A DNA stretch of 64,000 nucleotides from Rhizobium indicum. Lineage in GTDB: Bacteria > Pseudomonadota > Alphaproteobacteria > Rhizobiales > Rhizobiaceae. Each line of letters opens with the position of its first letter. Position 1 is the stretch's first letter. The DNA is taken from assembly GCF_005862305.2 (NCBI RefSeq), contig NZ_CP054022.1, positions 124,001 through 188,000 of the forward strand, in the 5' to 3' direction. The notes under the pieces are model-generated. The model saw only the letters and a list, made by a program, of their open reading frames with translations, searched no databases and had not been told where the DNA came from. The translations under genes and the position numbers were made by a program. Positions 52,715 to 62,158 of the stretch are shown here, one piece after another.

Positions 52715-53677
52715 ATGCCTGTGACGCTTCGCATCGCCCTTAGGGACTGGGATTACATGACACCGCTTGTGCTCGGTGATGTCATTTCTTCCCGTCTCGA
52801 TATCAAAGTGGATCGTGTGGGCACGCTGGTCTCCAGCCTCGCCGATGACGCAGCGCATGACGCCGCGGAAATGTCCTTCAGCCGCTATTCGCAGATGCGC
52901 CATGACGGCGATGATCGGGTTCTGGGCATGCCGAACTTCATCATGCGCGGCTTCCGCCATCGCTGCATCATCACCGCCAAGGATAGTCCGATCCGCAAGC
53001 TCTCCGATCTGGCCGGCAAGAACATCGGCGTGACCGGCTGGCGAGATTCCGGAAATACCTGGACCCGTGCCGCGTTGCGCCGGGAAGGCGTCGGCGTCGA
53101 GGATGCCATGTGGTATGCCGGGCGCCTGACCGAGGCCCATCCGATCGTCGACCGGCTCGACGGTTTTGGACGGCCTGGCCGCATCGAACCTGCTCCCGGC
53201 GAGCGTCCGATGGTCGATCTTTTGCTGGATGGCGGGCTCGACGCCGTGTTTACGCCTTTCATGCCGAAAGGTTTCTTCGACCAAGAATCGCCGCTCCGCC
53301 AGGTGCTGGATGATTTCCGCGCCGCCGAAGTCGCTTACCTCAATGAGGTTGGCTATGTCCCAGGCATGCATCTGATCGGCTTCAAGGCTGATATCGTCCA
53401 GGAGCACCCCTGGATCATGGATGAACTCAGCGAATTGATCGACGAGTCCCAGCGTCTGTGGCTGGAAAAGCGTGAGAAATACGCCGACACCACGCCCTGG
53501 ATGATCGACGAACTGCGCCGCTGCGCGGCGGATCTGCCGCCGACCTGGAGGGCCAGCGGGCTTGCCGAGAACGAGGCAATGATCGCCGACTTTGCCGAGG
53601 AACTCTACGAACAGAAGATCATGCCGCGCCTTTTGACGCCCGCCGAGCTGTTTCCGTGGCACGCCAAGGCCCAGTGA
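52715..53677 (+). CDS. Pht5-like (4,5-dihydroxyphthalate decarboxylase/NMT1 fold) protein without signal peptide
   Basis: The 320-residue cytoplasmic protein resembles the 4,5-dihydroxyphthalate decarboxylase/NitT-binding-protein fold group (LRIALRDWDYMTPLVLGD, AEMSFSRYSQMRHDGDDRVLGMPNFIMRGFRHRCIITA, DLAGKNIGVTGWRDSGNTWTRAALRREGV). It lacks a signal peptide, so it may be an enzyme rather than a transport receptor. It is the first gene after the MocR operator and starts the ABC/M20 operon. The start at 52715 is preferred; a GTG at 52703 is possible. Confidence 0.72.
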   Translation: MPVTLRIALRDWDYMTPLVLGDVISSRLDIKVDRVGTLVSSLADDAAHDAAEMSFSRYSQMRHDGDDRVLGMPNFIMRGFRHRCIITAKDSPIRKLSDLAGKNIGVTGWRDSGNTWTRAALRREGVGVEDAMWYAGRLTEAHPIVDRLDGFGRPGRIEPAPGERPMVDLLLDGGLDAVFTPFMPKGFFDQESPLRQVLDDFRAAEVAYLNEVGYVPGMHLIGFKADIVQEHPWIMDELSELIDESQRLWLEKREKYADTTPWMIDELRRCAADLPPTWRASGLAENEAMIADFAEELYEQKIMPRLLTPAELFPWHAKAQ

Positions 53678-53751
53678 ACAAGGCCAATGAAACTCATCAC
53701 AGGCCTCAACGTTGAATTACCATTTTCGCAAAACCAAAAAAGGGGAATGAC

Positions 53752-54642
53752 ATGCATTCGAAACTGATCGCTTCCGCCGCCCTGCTGGGCCTGATGATGA
53801 CGACGTCGGTCTTGGCCCAGGAGGCGGCCGTCGCAAAGCAGACCGTCAACGACGCTCTTCGCGCCCGCCTGCCGGAGAAGATCCGCACGGACGGCAAGAT
53901 GATCTCCGTCAACAACGGTTCCTTTCCTCCCTATGAGATCGTCACCGGCACGAAACTGACAGGCGCCAGCGCCGATCTTACCGATGCGATCGGCCAGATG
54001 CTCGGCGTCGAGATCGAGCACGAAACCGTCAGCGGGTTGAGCGCGTTGCTCGCCGGCATCAATTCCGGCCGATACCAGTTCGCCTTCGGCCCGATCGGTG
54101 ATTTCAAAACCCGTGAAGAGGCCAATGATTTCGTCGACTGGGTGCAGGAATACGTGGTCTTCTCCGTCCAAAAGGGTAATCCGAAGGCCATCAGTTCGCT
54201 CGACAGCGCCTGCGGCAATCGCATTGCCGTCATGGCCGGCGGCTCCGCCGAAAAGGTAATCCAGGCCCAGGTGGAAAAGTGCAAGGCGGCGGGCAAGCCC
54301 GCGCCCGAAGTGCAGTCCTATACCGACCAGCCGAGCTCGATCCTGGCGGTCCGTTCCAAACGCGCCGATGCCTTCTTCTCCTCGCAGGCGCCGCTGACCT
54401 ATTTCGTGTCTCAGGCAAACGGCCAGCTGGAATTGAGCGGCGTCGGCCAGAAAAACGGGTTTGAGGATCTCTATCAGGGCGCCGTCGTGCCGAAGGGCTC
54501 GCCGCTCGGCCCCGTTCTGCTCGACTCGATCAAGGCGTTGATGGATAACGGCGCCTATGCCGCCATCATGAAGAAATGGGGTCTTGAGAACAACATGATC
54601 AAGCAGCCCGGCCTCAATCTTGGTGGAGCCCTGCCGAAATGA
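53752..54642 (+). CDS. Polar amino acid-type ABC transporter substrate-binding protein
   Basis: The 296-residue protein has a signal peptide (SAALLGLMMTTSVLAQEA) and the family-3 solute-binding fold (KMISVNNGSFPPYEIVTGTKLTGASADLTDAIGQMLGVEIEHETVS, SGRYQFAFGPIGDFKTREEANDFVDW). The usual partner is a small cationic or polar amino acid or opine-like ligand. GGGGAATG precedes the ATG. It overlaps the permease start (ATGA). Confidence 0.9.
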   Translation: MHSKLIASAALLGLMMTTSVLAQEAAVAKQTVNDALRARLPEKIRTDGKMISVNNGSFPPYEIVTGTKLTGASADLTDAIGQMLGVEIEHETVSGLSALLAGINSGRYQFAFGPIGDFKTREEANDFVDWVQEYVVFSVQKGNPKAISSLDSACGNRIAVMAGGSAEKVIQAQVEKCKAAGKPAPEVQSYTDQPSSILAVRSKRADAFFSSQAPLTYFVSQANGQLELSGVGQKNGFEDLYQGAVVPKGSPLGPVLLDSIKALMDNGAYAAIMKKWGLENNMIKQPGLNLGGALPK

Positions 54643-55568
54643 GCAATGACCGCACGACTGCCGCACCGCCTTTGGGCGGTGCGGACTTCCGGGATGTTGC
54701 CCACGCCCACAAGCCTTTTCAAACGGGCAGGCTCCTCCTGTGGGTGGTCGTGCTGCTGATTGCCGCGAACTTCCTGTGGATCGTCGCCCATAACGAGAAT
54801 TTCGGCTGGCCTGTTGTCGCGGCTTATTTCTTCGATCCGACTGTTATCAATGGCCTTTACGTCAGCCTGGGCCTGACGGTGGTCGCGATGGCCATCGGCA
54901 TCGTGCTCGGCCTCGGACTGGCGATCGCCCGGCTGTCGAATGACCGGCTCGCAAGTTCGCTGGCATCGCTATTCATCTGGTTTTTTCGCGGCACGCCGCT
55001 CCTGGTGCAGCTGATCTTCTGGTACAATCTCTCGACCCTTTTTCCCGAGCTTTCGATCGCTATTCCGTTCGGCCCGACGCTCGCCAGCTGGGATACCAAT
55101 TCGGTGATCACGCCGATGACGGCGGCAATCGTCGGCCTTGCCTTGAACGAAGCGGCCTACATGGCCGAAATCATTCGCGGCGGCCTGCTCTCGGTCGATC
55201 GCGGCCAGTTCGAAACGGCGGAAGCCTTCGGCATGACCAAGGCGAGGGCGCTGTGGCGGATCATCATTCCTCAGGCGATGCGCTCGATCGTGCCGCCGAC
55301 GGGCAACCAGCTGATCAGCATGATCAAGGCAACCTCGCTCGTCAGTGTCATCGCCATGGCCGATCTGCTCTATTCAGTCCAGTCGATCTATAATCGCACC
55401 TTCGAGATCGTACCGATGCTGCTGGTCGCGGTCCTCTGGTACCTCTTCATCACCTCCATCCTCAATCTCGGCCAGAGCTATATCGAGGCCTATTACGGTC
55501 GCAGCGAACGGCGCAACACCGCCGCTGCCGCCAAATCCGAGACCCTTGTCGAGGAGGCAAGCCATTGA
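54639..55568 (+). CDS. Polar amino acid-type ABC transporter permease
   Basis: The 309-residue inner-membrane protein has hydrophobic segments and the HisMQ-type loop ([59 protein letters not shown]). Its start overlaps the binding-protein stop and its stop overlaps the ATPase start (TTGA). The ~45-residue N-terminal extension before the first helix is longer than typical and of unknown role. Confidence 0.9.
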   Translation: MSNDRTTAAPPLGGADFRDVAHAHKPFQTGRLLLWVVVLLIAANFLWIVAHNENFGWPVVAAYFFDPTVINGLYVSLGLTVVAMAIGIVLGLGLAIARLSNDRLASSLASLFIWFFRGTPLLVQLIFWYNLSTLFPELSIAIPFGPTLASWDTNSVITPMTAAIVGLALNEAAYMAEIIRGGLLSVDRGQFETAEAFGMTKARALWRIIIPQAMRSIVPPTGNQLISMIKATSLVSVIAMADLLYSVQSIYNRTFEIVPMLLVAVLWYLFITSILNLGQSYIEAYYGRSERRNTAAAAKSETLVEEASH

Positions 55569-56344
55569 CCGCTGCCGAAATTGCAAAGCCTCTCGTCAGA
55601 GCCCGCAACGTCCACAAGTCCTTCGACCAGCTCGAAGTGCTGAAGGGGATCGACCTCGACGTCATGCCGGGTGAAGTCGTCGTGGTGCTCGGCCCGTCCG
55701 GCTCGGGAAAATCGACCTTCCTGCGCTGCATCAACCATCTCGAAGCCATCAATAGGGGGTTCATCGAAGTCGATGGCGAACAGATCGGCTACCGTCTCCG
55801 CAAGGACCGGCTGGAAAAGCTGTCGAGCAACGGGATCGCCAGCCAGCGGCGCAAGATCGGCATGGTGTTCCAGCAATTCAATCTCTATCCGCACATGACG
55901 GTGCTGCAGAACATCGTCGAGGCCCCGATCGGCGTGCACGGAGAAAGTCGCAAGGCCGCGACCGAGAACGCCATGCGGCTTTTGGAGCGGGTGGGTCTGT
56001 CGGAAAAGGCGGATAGCTACCCCCGCCAGCTCTCCGGCGGTCAGCAGCAGCGCGTCGCCATCGCCCGCGCGCTTGCGATCAAGCCGAAGCTGATGCTGTT
56101 CGATGAGCCTACCTCGGCGCTTGACCCGGAGCTGGTCGGCGAAGTTCTCTCCACCATGCGCGATCTGGCCAAACAGGGCCTGACGATGATCGTCGTTACC
56201 CATGAGATCGGCTTCGCCCGCGAGGCGGCCGATCGGGTGGTGTTCATGGACGGCGGCAATGTCGTCGAGATGGGCAAGCCCGAGGATGTCATCGGCAATC
56301 CGCAACATCCCCGGACCCAGGCTTTTCTCGCCCGTTTTCTCTAA
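55565..56344 (+). CDS. Polar amino acid-type ABC transporter ATP-binding protein (GlnQ-like)
   Basis: The 259-residue ATPase has Walker [12 protein letters not shown]-loop [13 protein letters not shown], signature [20 protein letters not shown], Walker [17 protein letters not shown] and VTHEIGFA. Between Walker A and the Q-loop it has a slightly long insert ([19 protein letters not shown]). It begins with TTG, overlapping the permease stop, with AGGAGG nine bases upstream. Confidence 0.92.
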   Translation: MTAAEIAKPLVRARNVHKSFDQLEVLKGIDLDVMPGEVVVVLGPSGSGKSTFLRCINHLEAINRGFIEVDGEQIGYRLRKDRLEKLSSNGIASQRRKIGMVFQQFNLYPHMTVLQNIVEAPIGVHGESRKAATENAMRLLERVGLSEKADSYPRQLSGGQQQRVAIARALAIKPKLMLFDEPTSALDPELVGEVLSTMRDLAKQGLTMIVVTHEIGFAREAADRVVFMDGGNVVEMGKPEDVIGNPQHPRTQAFLARFL

Positions 56345-56413
56345 CTGATGTCAGCTTCTGCTTCGACCCTCGGGCCGGAGCAATGCCCTTTTCGATCAAG
56401 ACTGGATGTTTTC

Positions 56414-57604
56414 ATGCCCACGCTCGACAATGCCTATGCCCGCGTTTCCGATTTCGAAGCCATGGAGGCGGAGCTGAAGGCGACCCGCCAGTATCTGCAT
56501 GCCCATCCGGAACTCTCCTTTGAAGAAGCGGAAACGGCGCGTTACGTTGCGGAAAAGCTGGAGGGCTGGGGTTATGACGTGACCCGCGATGTCGGCGGCC
56601 ATGGCGTTGTCGCCCGCCTCAGCGCCGGCAAGGGCAGCAAGGGCATCGCCATCCGCGCCGACATGGATGCACTGCCGATCGTCGAGGAAACCGGACTTGC
56701 CTATGCCAGCGGCACGCCCGGCAAGATGCATGCCTGCGGCCATGACGGCCACACGACCGTGCTGCTCGGCACAGCCGAATATCTCGCCCGCACCCGCCAC
56801 TTCAACGGCACAGTGACGCTGATCTTCCAGCCGGCGGAAGAGGCGAGCAAGAATAGCGGCGCCCAGGCGATGATCGCCGACGGCCTGTTCGAGCGGTTTC
56901 CGTTCGACGCCATCTTTGGCCTCCATAACCACCCCGGCGCTCCCGAAGGCACCATCCTGCTGCGATCCGGCCCGATGATGGCGGCGTCGGACACCGTCGC
57001 GATTACCATCAAGGGCAAAGGCGGCCATGCCTCGCGGCCGCACCTGACCGTCGATCCCGTGGTCGTGGCGTGCAACCTCGTCGTCTCGCTGCAGACCATC
57101 ATCTCGCGCAACCTCGATCCGACCCAGACGGCCGTCATCACCGTCGGCACGATCCATGCCGGCGATGCAGTCAACGTCATTCCGGAATATGCCAAGCTCG
57201 CATTGAGCGTACGCTCTTTCGAGCCTGGCATTCGCGACCTCCTGCAGGAACGCATCACCAAGCTCGCCCGCTCGGTGGCAGAAGGGCACAATGCTTCCAT
57301 CGAGATCGACTACGATCGCGGCAATCCTGTCGTCGTCAACTCGCCTGATGAGACGGATTTTGCCCGGATCGTCGCGGCGGAACTGGTCGGCGAAGACAAG
57401 GTCGCGACCTGCCCGCTCATTCCTGGCAGCGAGGATTTCTCGCACTTTCTCGAGCACAAGCCGGGCAGCTTCCTGCGTCTCGGCAATGGCATGAATTCCG
57501 CCATCCTGCATAGCGCCAAATATGATTTCGCCGATGCCAGCCTGACGGTTGGCGCAGCCATGTGGGCAAGGCTCGCGGAACGCTACCTCCAGGATGACGC
57601 CTGA
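56414..57604 (+). CDS. M20-family amidohydrolase (hippurate hydrolase/N-acyl-amino-acid type)
   Basis: The 396-residue metallo-enzyme has the M20D pattern: HAHPELSFEEAETARYVAEKL, IAIRADMDALPI, GKMHACGHDGHTTVLLG, LIFQPAEEASKNSGAQAMI with the catalytic Glu, HNHPGAPEG, and the late SEDFSHF. It likely cleaves an N-acyl or amide bond of the compound imported by the ABC system. The ATG at 56414 is favoured by family length; an ATG at 56348 would add 22 residues. It ends the operon. Confidence 0.87.
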   Translation: MPTLDNAYARVSDFEAMEAELKATRQYLHAHPELSFEEAETARYVAEKLEGWGYDVTRDVGGHGVVARLSAGKGSKGIAIRADMDALPIVEETGLAYASGTPGKMHACGHDGHTTVLLGTAEYLARTRHFNGTVTLIFQPAEEASKNSGAQAMIADGLFERFPFDAIFGLHNHPGAPEGTILLRSGPMMAASDTVAITIKGKGGHASRPHLTVDPVVVACNLVVSLQTIISRNLDPTQTAVITVGTIHAGDAVNVIPEYAKLALSVRSFEPGIRDLLQERITKLARSVAEGHNASIEIDYDRGNPVVVNSPDETDFARIVAAELVGEDKVATCPLIPGSEDFSHFLEHKPGSFLRLGNGMNSAILHSAKYDFADASLTVGAAMWARLAERYLQDDA

Positions 57605-57703
57605 AGTTCCGATCGCCCAGCTTGACCGCGTCGCATTTGGAGCTAGCCTTTCAAGCGAGAACATCACTTTCGACATTTCTCGCCGCTATCCAGGATGCGC
57701 AGC

Positions 57704-58180
57704 ATGATTGCCAACTATAACGCCGGTCTCGACTTGTCTTACGATCTCGAATTTTACGCATTGATGGCGGAAAGTTTCGAACGAAGCGTGAGACGCAGCC
57801 TGACGCCGGAAGGCGAGGGTGCTGAATGGCTCTACGACCAGTCGCCGGCAGTTGTTCTTGCCCACAACACCGACGCCGATCCGCGCTTCATCTACGCCAA
57901 CCGCGCTGCCCAAGCCTGCTTTGAATATTCATGGGACGAGTTCGTCACTTTGCCATCGCGTCTTTCGGCGGAGGCGCCCGATCGCGCCGAACGCGAGAGG
58001 TTGTTGAATGCCGTGGCGGCCAACGGCTTTATCGCCGACTACCGCGGACTTCGCATCGCCAAGTCAGGGCGGCGTTTCTATATCGAAAAAGCCATCGTTT
58101 GGGATCTTGTCGACCGCAGCGGGTGCCGTCGCGGCCAGGCTGCGACTTTCGATTCCTGGCAAGACGTGCAGGCGGATTGA
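57704..58180 (+). CDS. MEKHLA-domain protein
   Basis: The 158-residue protein resembles the PAS-like MEKHLA domain (AEWLYDQSPAVVLAHNTDADPRFIYANRAAQACFEYSWDEFVTLPSRLSAEAPDRAERERLLNAVAANGFIADYRGLRIAKSGRRFYIEKAIVWDLVD). Its role is unknown; such domains bind small ligands or cofactors. It lies alone, after the M20 operon on the same strand. An in-frame ATG at 57695 is an alternative start. Confidence 0.75.
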   Translation: MIANYNAGLDLSYDLEFYALMAESFERSVRRSLTPEGEGAEWLYDQSPAVVLAHNTDADPRFIYANRAAQACFEYSWDEFVTLPSRLSAEAPDRAERERLLNAVAANGFIADYRGLRIAKSGRRFYIEKAIVWDLVDRSGCRRGQAATFDSWQDVQAD

Positions 58181-58326
58181 GCGCCGGCTGCGGAGACCCC
58201 AACTAGGCGCCGGATATGTCCGCAGCTTTGCAAACCATGTCGTTTGCCATTTGGTTGCCAAAAAACCATGATTGCGTCACATAGATCGCACATCGACACT
58301 CGGCATTAAGAATTGGACAACGCTGA

Positions 58327-60441
58327 ATGCGCATAGCCTACTTTTTCCTTGGTGCATTTCTTGCAATTGCACAGTCCGCATATGCTGAAGTTGCATCACC
58401 GCCTGCTCTGGCGCCTCTAAAGCGACAGGCGCAAGCCGCCGAGTTGAGCGCACAATTTCTTTCGCGGTATAGCTACAAGCCCGTTCCACTCGACGACGCC
58501 TTGTCGGCCAGGATCATGGATCAGTTCATCAAGTCACTTGATCCGGACCGCATGCTCTTCCTGCAAGCGGACATCGACAAGTTCATGTCCGATCGCAGCG
58601 AGATCGACGATGCGATAGAACGGAAGGACTTGAAGATTCCGTTTGCGATTTTCAACGCCTATGAACAGCGCGTTGTCGACCGCATGAACTATGCACGCAG
58701 CCTGCTGAAGCAGGACTTCGATTTCAGTGCGCAGGAAAATTATTCGGTGCTGCGCGATAAAGCGCCATGGTCGCAGTCTGAAGCCGAGAGCAATGAGCTT
58801 TGGCGCAAGCGCGTCAAGAGCGACTGGTTGCGGTTGAAACTCGGCGGCAAAAACGACGCGGCCATTCGCGAAACACTCGACAAACGTTATGAAAACATAC
58901 TCGAACGCGCTTACAAGTTTAAAAGCGACGACGTTTTCCAGTCGTTCATGGATGCCTATTCAACGTCGATCGATCCGCACACGGACTATTTCGGTGCGGC
59001 CGCTTCAGCCGACTTCAATGTCTCGATGAAGCTTTCGCTGTTTGGTATCGGTGCAGTGCTGCAGGAACGCGACGACTACACGACGATTCGTGAGCTCGTG
59101 CCTGGCGGGCCGGCGCAACTGTCCGGCAAGCTCGCGGTCGGAGACCGCATTACCGGCGTTGGTCAAGGCAAGGATGGGGCTATCAAAGAAGTGGTGGGCA
59201 CGCGCCTTGATGAAGTCGTGCAGATGATACGCGGGAAAAAGGGCTCCGTCGTGCGGCTGGACATCCTGCCGGCAGATGCCGGAGCTGATGGCACGCATCG
59301 CGTCATCAGCCTGGTGCGCGATAAAATCAGTCTCGATAAGCAGGCTGCCAGGAAGACTGTGCTGTCCGTAAAAGTGGGCGACGCCACGCGTAAAATCGGG
59401 ATCATCACGCTGCCGGTATTCTATGAGGATTTTGAAGCCAAGCGCAAAGGAGACCAGGATTACAAAAGCGCAAGCCGCGATGTCGCCAAGCTTCTCGACG
59501 AGTTGAAGGAAGAAAAAGTCGACAGCGTTCTCATCGACCTGCGCAACAATGGCGGCGGTTCATTGGACGAGGCAATTGATTTGACCGGTCTGTTCATCGG
59601 CAATGGCCCGGTGGTTCAGCAGCGCGGCAGCGATGGCAAGGTCGACGTGAGGAGCTCGGAGCTTGCAGCGCCTGTCTGGGCAGGCCCGATGGGTGTCCTG
59701 ATCAATCGCGGGTCGGCGTCGGCTTCTGAGATTTTTGCCGCGGCAATCCAGGATTACGGTCGAGGCGTGATCGTCGGCGAACCCAGTTTCGGGAAGGGCA
59801 CCGTTCAGACCGTCGTCGATCTTGACCAGATCGTCCGCAACAGCAAACCCGAGTTAGGGGAGCTGAAGGTGACGATTGCCCAGTTTTTCCGGGTCAACGG
59901 CGGGACGACACAGCTGCACGGCGTAACGCCCGATATCGGCTTGCCAGGACTTTCCGATCCGACGAGCTTCGGCGAGACCAGTTATGACAATGCCCTGCCG
60001 TGGGCTCAGATCAAACCTGCGAAGTACACGGCCGCCGACACTGTCACGACGTTGCTGCCGACATTGCAAAGCCGCCATGATGCGCGGATTGAGAGCGATC
60101 CGGACTTCCAACGCCTGATAAAAGACATTGCCGACCTCAAGGCGCAGCGGGAAAAAGGAATTGTTTCCCTCAATGAAGCCGAACGTCGCAAAGAAGCGAC
60201 GGCGCGCGAGAAACGGTTCAAGGATCGAGCGCAAGCAAGCGGTGGCGAGGATCTTGGAGATGACGGCCTGGAGGCAGGCGAGCGCAGCCTGAGCGCTGAT
60301 ATTGCCATCGAGAATGCCCGCAAGAACGCAAAAGACGTCCTGCTCGACGAGGCCGCCGCCATTCTTGCCGACGAGGCCGATTTGCAGCAAGGCGCGCTGA
60401 AGGCAGCCACGAAACAAACGGGAAAAACGGACGGAAAATAG
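58327..60441 (+). CDS. Tail-specific periplasmic protease of the Prc/Tsp type (S41)
   Basis: The 704-residue protein has a signal peptide (AYFFLGAFLAIAQSAYAEV), an N-terminal Tsp domain, a PDZ domain (about 230-320; RELVPGGPAQLSGKLAVGDRITGVGQG), the S41 peptidase core and a C-terminal Prc tail. Catalytic candidates are S465 in GSASASEIFAAA and K490 in PSFGKGTVQ; the 25-residue spacing matches E. coli Prc (S430, K455). It would degrade or trim periplasmic proteins from their C-termini. The layout differs from the shorter CtpA-type proteases common in rhizobia. Confidence 0.88.
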   Translation: MRIAYFFLGAFLAIAQSAYAEVASPPALAPLKRQAQAAELSAQFLSRYSYKPVPLDDALSARIMDQFIKSLDPDRMLFLQADIDKFMSDRSEIDDAIERKDLKIPFAIFNAYEQRVVDRMNYARSLLKQDFDFSAQENYSVLRDKAPWSQSEAESNELWRKRVKSDWLRLKLGGKNDAAIRETLDKRYENILERAYKFKSDDVFQSFMDAYSTSIDPHTDYFGAAASADFNVSMKLSLFGIGAVLQERDDYTTIRELVPGGPAQLSGKLAVGDRITGVGQGKDGAIKEVVGTRLDEVVQMIRGKKGSVVRLDILPADAGADGTHRVISLVRDKISLDKQAARKTVLSVKVGDATRKIGIITLPVFYEDFEAKRKGDQDYKSASRDVAKLLDELKEEKVDSVLIDLRNNGGGSLDEAIDLTGLFIGNGPVVQQRGSDGKVDVRSSELAAPVWAGPMGVLINRGSASASEIFAAAIQDYGRGVIVGEPSFGKGTVQTVVDLDQIVRNSKPELGELKVTIAQFFRVNGGTTQLHGVTPDIGLPGLSDPTSFGETSYDNALPWAQIKPAKYTAADTVTTLLPTLQSRHDARIESDPDFQRLIKDIADLKAQREKGIVSLNEAERRKEATAREKRFKDRAQASGGEDLGDDGLEAGERSLSADIAIENARKNAKDVLLDEAAAILADEADLQQGALKAATKQTGKTDGK

Positions 60442-60772
60442 TCGATCGGGCGAGCACTTCCTTGACGGGCTGGATCACAATGCTGGACCAGTGCAGTTGT
60501 CGGCCGCCCGTGCGCTCTTCCGCACCAATTTTAGAGGGCGAACGCCGTTCACTGGGGTTGCCGCTTGACGCTCGACAAACGCAACTTCACACTTACAGTA
60601 TCGAAGGTGAGTCGGACCGACTGTACCGTTTTCACATCCGTCGCTCACCTTAGAAGGAGTCGCCAGCAGGGCTGATTGGTCGAAGCGCCGACCGATGCCG
60701 GTGGGTCGCAAATAGGATCGAGGTTGATTGAGTTCGAACTCGCCGCTCCTATTTTGCTTGTGAGGTCGCGCC
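60442..60772. other. Intergenic region between the protease and the membrane-anchored hypothetical
   Basis: No credible gene. An 8-bp inverted pair AAGGTGAG (60604-60611) / CTCACCTT (60644-60651) flanks 32 bp and may fold as a terminator stem or regulatory hairpin. Promoter elements for the next gene are not assignable by eye. Confidence 0.4.
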
Positions 60773-61720
60773 ATGGATAAAGTGCTATCAGCAGTCGATC
60801 CTCCTCGCGACAGCCCACTTCGGAACCGGAATTTCCGATTGCCGAGCAACCGCCGGTCTCTGCTTTGGGCGGGGCTTTTGATATCAATTTTGCTTCTTGC
60901 AGGCATCGTCGTTTTTTATCGTGAGGTCCACCAGCTCGAAGATCCAGTCGGGGTCTTTGAAAACCGAGCTCTCAATAAGGCTGCCCGATCATCTCGCATA
61001 GCCGCCCGCCCTGATCCGGAAGCTCCTTCTCCCCTGCCGCCGATGTCGATATCACTGCAGCTGACCGAGGTCCCGAAGCTGGAATTGGCAAGTCAGTTTC
61101 TGCGGATGTGGCGCGTCTCGGGGCCGAATATTTGCGGTGCTCTTCGAGAGGCCGGCATCGAGATGAGCGAATGGAAAGCCGCATCGATGCGCAATCGCAG
61201 CTATGAATGTTATTTTCAGCGCATCTACGAACGGGACGAGGTGCGTCCCCTCAGCTCAACCTTCGTTAAGGTTCGTGGAGATGAAATGGGCGATATCCTT
61301 GAGATCCGCGCCAAGATCATTGGGCCGACGACCGACGCTCAGGGACGTCTCGCCCCGGCCGTCCTGCGCATTTTCGAGATCATCGTGAAGCAGGCGTGCT
61401 GGCGTGATTTCGAGGATACTCTCGCCTCGATCCAAAACCTTCGAAATGTCGAATACGAACGATTCGGCTCCTATCTCAGCTTCACGCGCGAAGCAGGCAG
61501 CGCAAATATCTTTAATTTTGTTCTTGGTCTTAAGGCGACTTCAAGTTCGCAGGTGAAGACCAAGACGTATTTTTCGACTGAGCGCTGGCTACGAATGCCC
61601 GCAGTGCTCCTGCGAACTTCATTCTCAGGGAGCGCTTGGGGACATCCATATCAGCCAATTGCGCTCAATGACGTCGCAAGTACCCGTCGCAATTCAAGAT
61701 CAAGCTGGAACTGTGGCTGA
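60773..61720 (+). CDS. Membrane-anchored hypothetical protein
   Basis: I do not firmly recognise this 315-residue protein. A basic N-terminus precedes one transmembrane helix (LLWAGLLISILLLAGIVVFY, about 27-48), a Pro-rich linker (about 70-95), then a mixed alpha/beta domain with cysteines (NICGALREAGIEM, YECYFQRIY, VKQACWRDF). The long soluble part would face the periplasm. GAGG lies 7 bases before the ATG. It resembles small-family proteins confined to rhizobia. The last ~20 residues (NDVASTRRNSRSSWNCG) look noncoding, and a different frame stays open across the end. Confidence 0.6.
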   Translation: MDKVLSAVDPPRDSPLRNRNFRLPSNRRSLLWAGLLISILLLAGIVVFYREVHQLEDPVGVFENRALNKAARSSRIAARPDPEAPSPLPPMSISLQLTEVPKLELASQFLRMWRVSGPNICGALREAGIEMSEWKAASMRNRSYECYFQRIYERDEVRPLSSTFVKVRGDEMGDILEIRAKIIGPTTDAQGRLAPAVLRIFEIIVKQACWRDFEDTLASIQNLRNVEYERFGSYLSFTREAGSANIFNFVLGLKATSSSQVKTKTYFSTERWLRMPAVLLRTSFSGSAWGHPYQPIALNDVASTRRNSRSSWNCG

Positions 61721-61965
61721 ACATCGACGATTTTATCATTTTAAGCGATGAAGCGTCACGCCGAGCAGCCGAGCGGGGCGCTTGGATGGATAACGGACCG
61801 GCAACGGGTCAGGAGGTCGCGAAGGATCTCGAAGTAGTGTTCGCTGAACCATTTCGGCGATGCGTCGACATTCTTCGCAGAGATGGAAGAGCCAAAGGGT
61901 ACCGCCAATCGCTGCGCAATAATTCCCAATTGCGGAGTGACGCATTGAGGATCGCGAGGCGCTGA
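61672..61965 (+). other. Open alternate-frame stretch over the end of the hypothetical gene
   Basis: After a stop at 61669-61671, frame 1 stays open for 97 codons to a TGA at 61963-61965, with protein-like composition (KYPSQFKIKLELWLNIDDF, EVAKDLEVVFAEPFRRCVDI). It has no obvious start or ribosome site and overlaps the last 49 bp of the upstream gene. It may be the true C-terminus of that gene after a frameshift, or a decayed gene. Confidence 0.35.
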
Positions 61966-62158
61966 CCACGATCAAGGGATGCAAACAACATAACCTTCCT
62001 TGAGTAAGCGCGGTCAAGGCCACTGAAACAACACCGAGTACTCGGCAGACTCGCAGTATTTGCGGCTATTGACGATGATCAAGAGAGTCTGGGGCAACGA
62101 CTGGAGCAATGCAACCACGTCAGTATTCCAATCCCGTTGCGGTAGGGCGAATTTGTTC
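61966..62158. other. Short intergenic region before the tctA 3' end
   Basis: No gene is supported. A minus-strand open frame (61736-62023) has no ribosome binding site or recognisable family. The space follows the plus-strand alternate frame and precedes the convergent tctA gene. Confidence 0.4.

Noticed and set aside
61736..62023. 95-codon minus-strand frame between the hypothetical and tctA genes
   Set aside because: No start signal or recognisable family, and the plus-strand frame over the same region has a more protein-like composition.
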